Positions 57,765 through 64,000 of a DNA stretch of 64,000 bases are shown one piece after another. The position numbers and the translations under genes were made by a program. Source of the DNA: Ilex aquifolium (lineage: Eukaryota > Streptophyta > Magnoliopsida > Aquifoliales > Aquifoliaceae); contig OX637401.1 in NCBI GenBank assembly GCA_951799425.1, positions 14,471,501 to 14,535,500 on the forward strand. Direction: 5' to 3'. The notes under the pieces were generated by a model that made no database searches, was not told the origin of the DNA, and saw only the letters and a list, made by a program, of their open reading frames with translations. Positions within the stretch are counted from its first letter, which is position 1. The number at the start of each line of letters is the position of its first letter.

Positions 57765-59786
57765 CTAGTAATTGCCTGTGCCTGAAGGCACTATCTAGTA
57801 AACAAAGAAATTGCAATAATTGATCGTGCTCAAAGTTGATGTATAACACAAAAAATTGTATATCAATATGAACCCTACAAAACAAAATTTAAATAAAACA
57901 AGGTGGTTGGTACAATTGACATTTAAATATCAAATGGCAAAAGTCATAAAACATTTAAAAGAAAAGAAAATGCTAACCTAAACTAACATCTAGAATTTAA
58001 ACTATGCTTGCTATGGTAATTGAATTTCAAATTTTACAAAAAAAGAAAACAATTAAACTTATCAAAGGACCATATCAAATAACCATAAAAACAATCATAA
58101 TTAATCTCCTCTAAATTGATTTTCAAAACTTTCAACCAAAGAAGGAGCCTGCCCCATGACTATCCAATTCACCTCAAAGTCGTAGCACCACCAAATTCGA
58201 CTTCAAAATCTCTAGTGCCATTTAATACGAATTGCCCACACTGTCAGAGAACCTCTCATTTGAAAAAATAACAAACTCCGATTAAAAATCTAATGTACTC
58301 ATATACATACTGCTTGTGGATTCATATTAGTGTACCAAGTTGTGATCTACATATATATACTTGTGTAGAACTTCAAATCTTACCACCTCTATAGCTTAGA
58401 ACTTCAAATCTTACCACCTCTATAGCTCTAAAACTGCACCAAAAAAAAAAAAAAAGTTTTGATTATCATGGGCAAAACTTTCCAGCATAAACGAAAGTTT
58501 TTTTTTTTGTTTCACTTAAGTAGAACAACAAAAAGTTCAAATCATTCCATATATAAAACATACTGCCCAATAACTATTGATGAGTTGTGTCGAAACGTAC
58601 AATTGCCCTGAAACCAACACGATGAAACAAAAAATTATCAAAATAAAAGTTGTTAAACAAAATTTGCATGGAAAAAAAACATAGATCAGCTATTAAAATT
58701 TAATCCACCAAAATTGAAAAATATTCAGGTGCATAACAGAAATAAACACCCTGATGATAAAACCTTTCATAAATATCTCACAAAACTATTTGATTTGCAC
58801 CAAATAATATCAAAGGCGATATACTCAAACCTGATTTTAAACTTTATAAGAAGTTCAAGAAAGGCAGAACATTATTGCTTTAGAAAATCATATCATCATA
58901 CAAAAACGTATCCTTTATATGAAAGATTTTCAAAAACTTTCACAGTTAGAAAATTAACAGAATACAGAGAATTATCTTAGTGGCAAAAAAAACTCCCAAT
59001 TTTGACCGGAATAAAAGCAAATGACTCTTGTTCAGGCCATTATTCTTGAGGAATTTTTTTTTTTATCAGTTTCTACATTATCAAAGATGTAACATAACAT
59101 CAAAGCTCTAATTTAACCTCAATCAGACCAAAGAAATCATGAATCAAACCATTATAAGAGCACAATCAAACTACATGGATGTTCCTTGCAAACTTGAGAA
59201 AATTAATTGTGAGAGAGTGGCCCAATTTTTTCGCTGGGGATGGGTTTTGGAATGATTGAGAATAGATAGGGATGTGATTGAGAATGGTTTTATCGAGGTT
59301 GTATGGCTAATACATCAGCCGTATTCCCCAAAACATTACCTTCTGCAAGGAACGAAAAAACATTAAGAATCCCTACCAGAACACCCAAAAATTATCATTG
59401 TAGCAGGGAAAAAGTATTGAAAACCCCTAATAACAATAATCACAAAATTGTCAATACCCCACATGTACATATGCATAATAACGCACACGTATAAAAATAG
59501 AAAACACTTCATCCACAACTGTGCAATTCAAGTTTTAAGGGCGACTAAACAAAGACATAAGCAAGAGGTAGGAAAGCACTAAAACTTGCACATACCCAAT
59601 TGAGGGGAGATTCAATATCGTTGCAGTCATAACCCAATTATTATATTCATTCAACACATCACATTAAGAACCTTAAGAAAAAAAAAATCAGAGAATTGCA
59701 ATTACCCAGGAAGACCATCATATTCCTTTTCTAATTAAGGAATACATAATGATAGATGAGTATCAATAGATGATAAAAGTAAGAAT

Positions 59787-61420
59787 TGAAAGGAATCATA
59801 TAATAAATGCAGCGAAATTTAAAATAATAATTTGATTCCTCATACCAAGATCTATTCATGTTTAATACAAACCGAGAAACCTTAGATCTATAGAGAAGAT
59901 TAAGGGTTACCTTTTGAAGCGTGCTTTTAACAATCTTTAAGCATTCTCAAAAACTTTAAATCTTCAAATCTGAATTTGATCTTTACCCAAGCCTCGCAAA
60001 CGTTTGGCCTCTATTGGTATCCACACGAATTGACAAACTTGAAGGATCTACTTTAGTCATTGATAAAACTAGTAGAGAGAGAGAATGAGTGGTGGTTCTT
60101 CTTGTGCTAGCAAGAGAGTTGTTATATCATATATCCACATCCTACATAAAGGTATTTATAGAGCTTTAAAGGCTCTAATCCTAATTTGGGTCAAGTTACA
60201 ATTATCTCATAATTACATATAACCCCTTTATTAACATTAATTGTAATAAAGTCCCTAATTAACTCTTTATTAGGTTTTCACCCCAATTAACTCTTAATTG
60301 GTTGTCTCTCTTTTATCCTTTAGTTTCCAATCAATTCTATTGTGTGTGACCTTATAGGTTCAAGCATACCCGGTTGTAGGCATTCGATACTAACTACAAG
60401 TATCATCTCAAATTAGAACTCTTCTAATTCTCCATTTATGAAGAACAATTAATATATTTATATTAATTTCATTCTTCAGGCTTCTACTAATCATGAGTGA
60501 CACCTAGCAGCATATCATGATCAACCTCCGGATAGCACGAAATAGGTAAAACACCCATTCAGTCTATAGTTGTCATGCAATTCAATCCTTCTATCATACA
60601 ATGTCCCAATTGACTTACTAGGGTATGAAATTACTGTCAAACCCCTAATTCAATCTCATGTGTTCGATCTTAGGACTATGACTCTTAATAATCAATTAGA
60701 AACTCTTTTCTAATTGTCATTCTGCCTTGGCCAAGGACTCTTTCAGTCATATCCCAAAAGATCACATATGACATTCTCCATTTAATTACTAAGGATGATA
60801 GATTCTATTTTGTACACTCATAAGTCTTCATGCATGCCTAACTATGTCCAACAATACATATCCAAGTTACATGGCCAGTATATGAATATGTTGTATAGTT
60901 AAAGCATATAAGTCTATGCACAAGACAACCATGGTGTCTCAAGTCTAAGGATCAGTTGGATAACTATAACTTTAGGATTTAATATTGACAGGTATGTAAA
61001 ACTTCATATGAAAAATCATACGTTAGTTAACGGTCACGTTCAGTGTACTTGTTCTCTAACAAGCACCCACACACCTGCTTCAGTGTCCCTACACTAGTGA
61101 CTTGGACGAGTCACCTCATATCAAATATGAGTAAACATAGTGTGTGCTAGTCTATCCGAATTACGTATTGCCCACATAATAATCCTATGACTATGAACAT
61201 TTAAGAGTTAAGTACTAAGAAGTATATGCCTCCTCTTCTCAACATCTTGAGAAACTATCTTCTTAACTTATACTCTATGAACTATATCATGTATATTAAA
61301 ATGAAATAAAGTAGAAACATGATAAATAAACTTGCCCTTTTATTTAATTAAGTAATGAATGTTGCTAGTACAACCCTAAAACATCATCTATATGATTGGT
61401 CTTAGATCATACTACTAACA
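59787..61420. mobile_element. Solo LTR, 1,634 bp, nested in the Helitron
   Basis: Starts TGAAAGGAATC and ends CTACTAACA (TG...CA), flanked by AGAAT at 59782-59786 and 61421-61425, a 5-bp target duplication. No second LTR, primer site or internal domain is present, so it looks like a solo LTR left by recombination. The superfamily (Copia or Gypsy) cannot be decided from the LTR alone. Confidence 0.75.
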
Positions 61421-61693
61421 AGAATCATACAGAGCATATAATGCATTTGACCTATAAAATAGGGAAAATTGCAATCAGGATGTAGCTGGAAACAAAAAAA
61501 TACTAAAACATGAAGTAAAACAAAATGAATGAAGGGGCAATATTCCTAACCAGCTTTTAAGTTTCCAAGCATAGCAAAATTCATTGAAAGTTTGTCATCT
61601 CCACTGAAAAAATCCTATAAAAGCACAACATAAGAAATTCAGAGGATGTACTCTTGATAAAACTAAAGTAAATGTGGTAATACATGTGCGAAT

Positions 61694-62393
61694 TTAGAAG
61701 TACTTGCTAATGGGTATGATTTTTGTACCATGCACGCAACCAGAACCACCTTCAATTTCGTCGATGCAAGGTGGATGACCAAACCTATAGCAAGGAAACG
61801 AACCATGCAGAGTGTGGGTTTGCAGATCAAAAATATCATCAACCTACAACAAAAAAACAATACTTTAGACAACACTAAATCCCAAATTAAGTCCTAAATT
61901 GACGCATAAATCCAAGGCCACAAACCTAATTGCAAAATCAAAGTAATGAATGGGCAGTGATCACAAAAGGGATGAATTGAATGGGTGAGAGGTCATCATT
62001 TCAGGCAACAAAAGAGGATGTCAGAGGTGGGGAAAAAAGCATTAACAAAATTAAATCAAAAAGTAAAAAAAATAAAATAAATAAAGCTGGTGGTTTGGAG
62101 ATCTTGAACTCTCTCACGCATTTCAGCAAACATTTCATGTGAATGTTGATTGGGGGCAGTGATGGTGACCTAGGAGAAGAGAAAGTTAATGAAGGGGATG
62201 TGGCTATGGCATTGTGTGCTCTGTGTGTGTGTGCGTGTGTTGTGTGTGTGTGTGTGCATCAGAGAGAGAGAAAGACAGGAGAAAGGTGAAGAGAGATGGG
62301 AAAGATAGAGATGAAAAGAGAGGGAGTTAGAACCTGGATAGTGGGTGTGTTGTTGGCGTAGGCTTTGGTGTCGTTGGTGATGTGTTGCTCCAT
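61694..62393 (-). pseudogene. Exon-like fragments of an unidentified gene captured by the Helitron
   Basis: On the minus strand, in Helitron orientation, there are three pieces. The first, 62393-62334, is ATG plus 19 codons (MEQHITNDTKAYANNTPTIQ) ending at CAG before GTTCTAAC. The second starts at 62169 after CTCCTAG and reads VTITAPNQHSHEMFAEMRER. The third, 61843-61694, follows TTGTTGTAG, contains THTLHGSFPCYRFGHPPCID and ends at TAA. The acceptors and the donor of the first piece are good, and the first two join in phase 0; the donor of the second piece is unclear. I do not recognise the family. Helitrons are known to capture gene pieces in this way. Confidence 0.4.
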
Positions 62394-62937
62394 GGTGTCG
62401 CTAGATAGAGAAATAGGCGAGAAGGAGAGGGAATCCAGAGGGAGAGAAAGAGTGTGTGTGTGATATGAACAGTAAAGATGGAGAGTAGCTGCAATATGAT
62501 AGAATTTTGGGGAGACATGTGTCTCAGTTTGGAAAGAGAATCATGAAAGATGAGAGTGTGAGAGACAGTTAATGTCTCAGTATTGAAAGTGATCCCTTGA
62601 CAGAGGAAACAAAATCAGAGAAATAATGATAAGAGTTGTAATCTGTATTTTAGGGAGAGAGAGAGAGACAGAGTTAAGGAGTGAGAGATCGCTTAATTGC
62701 CAGATTTGATTGGGTTGGAGAATTAAATTTAGGGATGTTAGTTTTGGACTAAAAGTTTTGAGCGGCAAAAAATTTTCAAGAGCTAATGTGGTACATCGGA
62801 TTAAAACAATTTGAGGCGTCAACAGCTTGAGATAGTTTGGAATAGAGTCGGCCGTTGGATGATGCCTTTTTTGATCTCGAAACGATCTGAGCCACTCTGT
62901 CTCTTGGATTCAAAATCGTTCTACTTTATTATAAAGA

Positions 62938-63296
62938 TAATACAAATTTTTTTAATATTTATCACAGTAGAGAATCTATTCACATTAAGGACATGATAGT
63001 CGTTCAAGGACCACATTGTTTTAATATTTTTGAACTAGTATAATTAAGGATATAACAAACGAAAGTTTAAGGCAGCTAATCCAAGCACATTAAAAAGTAT
63101 TTATTGATTTTTCCCTCAAAACAGAGAAAGAATTGTAAGTGTGGATCAAAAAATAATTGTCTTTTTTCATTCTTTTTCTTTGGAAAGCTTTAACTTTCAC
63201 ACCAATACTAAATTTCCTCATCACCACATTATAAGAACGATGAAAATATAGGAGCATATGCATTATTAAACAATTAATTCTCCTTCTAACTCAATC
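62938..63296 (+). promoter_or_regulatory. Upstream region of the metalloproteinase gene
   Basis: About 360 bases of AT-rich sequence between the Helitron and the ATG. An ATTATAAG at about 63228 could serve as a TATA box, leaving a leader of some 40 bases. The Helitron 5' end therefore lies only 360 bases from the start codon. Confidence 0.4.
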
Positions 63297-64000
63297 ATGG
63301 CACCCAAATTCTCTCTCCTCCTGCCATGCATAACTCTTCTCTTCATTCTTTTACTTCACCAGTCCCATGCACATTTCACAGCCTTTGAGTTTATCAAACA
63401 ATTGAAGGGTTCTCGCAATGGTGACAAGGTAGATGGGCTCCATAAGCTCAAAACTTATCTCGAAAATTTTGGTTATCTAAACTTATCCCATTCTAAATTG
63501 AATCAAACCTATGTCAAAAGTGATGTTTTTGATGATCTCTTAGAGTCTGCCATCAAAACCTACCAGCTCAATTATAATCTCGAGGTTACGGGAGAGTTAG
63601 ATAATAACACCGTGTCAATGATGATGATGCCTCGGTGTGGCATACCGGATATCATCAATGGTACTACTGGAATGAGATCAGACAATAAAATGCAACACCA
63701 TTATGGCTCAAACTTGTTCCAAATAGTGTCCCACTATAGTTTCTTTCCAGGTAAACCCAGATGGCCACGTTCTAAGACTAAACTCACTTATGCCTTTCTC
63801 CCGGGGACTCATCAGGCCTCCCTTGGTCCGGTTAGTCGGGCTTTTAGCAAATGGGCTTCTGTATCAAGTTTCAGATTTTCGCAGACTCAAAACTACAAAA
63901 ATGCTGATTTGAAGATCGCTTTTTACAGTGGAAACCATGGAGATGGTAACCCGTTTGAAGGCCCTGGTGGAATCTTGGCCCATGCTTTTGCACCAACTGA
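63297..64000 (+). CDS. Plant matrix metalloproteinase (M10A), 5' part, runs off the window
   Basis: The ATG at 63297 opens 234 codons to the window edge with no stop and no intron, as usual for plant MMPs. Residues 1-26 form a signal peptide (hydrophobic ITLLFILLLHQSHAH). The propeptide includes the peptidoglycan-binding-like region (LHKLKTYLENFGYL ... TYQLNYNLEVTGELD) and the cysteine switch PRCGIPD at residues 112-118, whose Cys holds the catalytic zinc in the zymogen. The catalytic domain starts with TKLTYAF and contains ADLKIAFYSGNHGDG, with metal-binding His near 214, and GPGGILAHAFAPT. The HExxHxxGxxH zinc motif should lie just beyond the window. The product is expected to be secreted or GPI-anchored at the plasma membrane; that end is not visible. 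Confidence 0.95.
   Translation, partial: MAPKFSLLLPCITLLFILLLHQSHAHFTAFEFIKQLKGSRNGDKVDGLHKLKTYLENFGYLNLSHSKLNQTYVKSDVFDDLLESAIKTYQLNYNLEVTGELDNNTVSMMMMPRCGIPDIINGTTGMRSDNKMQHHYGSNLFQIVSHYSFFPGKPRWPRSKTKLTYAFLPGTHQASLGPVSRAFSKWASVSSFRFSQTQNYKNADLKIAFYSGNHGDGNPFEGPGGILAHAFAPT

Larger units (their letters stand above)
57765..62937 (-). mobile_element. Non-autonomous Helitron, 5.2 kb
   Basis: On the minus strand it begins TCTTTATAATAAAGTAG after an A (62938 complement) and ends TTACTAG before a T (57764 complement), matching Helitron insertion between A and T. The 14-base hairpin GTGCCTTCAGGCAC (57778-57791) ends 13 bases before the terminus, identical to the intron 2 Helitron. No RepHel ORF is present. 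The interior holds a solo LTR (59787-61420), exon-like fragments (61694-62393) and otherwise AT-rich sequence, including a 30-bp tandem duplication near 58365-58425. Confidence 0.8.

Overview
The window is nuclear DNA of a flowering plant, most likely a eudicot. It is AT-rich, has GT-AG introns, and is packed with plant-type transposons: a Mutator-like element, a chromovirus LTR retrotransposon, Helitrons, Tourist-like and Mutator-like MITEs, and LINE 3' ends. The species cannot be named from the sequence.

Two host genes look functional. The first is a nine-exon exostosin/GT47 glycosyltransferase gene on the + strand (42294-49661, 517 codons). I assembled its exons by hand and every junction keeps the frame. 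The second is the 5' part of a plant matrix metalloproteinase gene (63297 to the window edge), intronless as far as seen, with a signal peptide and a cysteine switch. Two truncated pseudo-copies of the exostosin gene flank the intact one. Copy 1 (671-11989) has exon 1 split by a 10.5-kb transposon. Copy 3 (53442-54262, homology running to about 54998) carries stops and indels. Both have only exons 1-2, and all copies share the upstream region, so these are partial segmental duplications.

Layout: 1-860 holds the promoter and start of copy 1. 861-11346 is a Mutator-like element (MULE) with long terminal inverted repeats, a 10-bp target duplication, a decayed transposase, the C-terminal half of a plant mobile domain (PMD/MAIN-like) gene, and an intact, unrecognised 145-codon ORF. 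11347-12213 is the rest of copy 1. 12547-40500 is a tandem array of the form A(BA)13, with units of about 1.4 kb; each B carries an ACCGGT-rich, hAT-like left end and a LINE-like 3' end with an RNase H tail. One array unit is broken by an 8.75-kb non-autonomous chromovirus with nearly identical 2,158-bp LTRs (27485-36234), and another by a 434-bp Tourist-like MITE (39326-39759). 41357-49661 is the intact gene with its promoter. 50701-51354 is a MITE with a second MITE inside it. 52503-54998 is copy 3. 57765-62937 is a minus-strand Helitron containing a solo LTR and exon-like fragments. 63297 onward is the metalloproteinase.

There is no operon-like organisation. The main story is successive insertion and duplication around one glycosyltransferase locus. 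The best candidates for something not previously described are the MULE that combines transposase, PMD module and an intact small ORF behind palindromic terminal repeats, and the A(BA)13 array. Everything rests on reading the sequence by eye; family names come from recognised motifs, not database searches.
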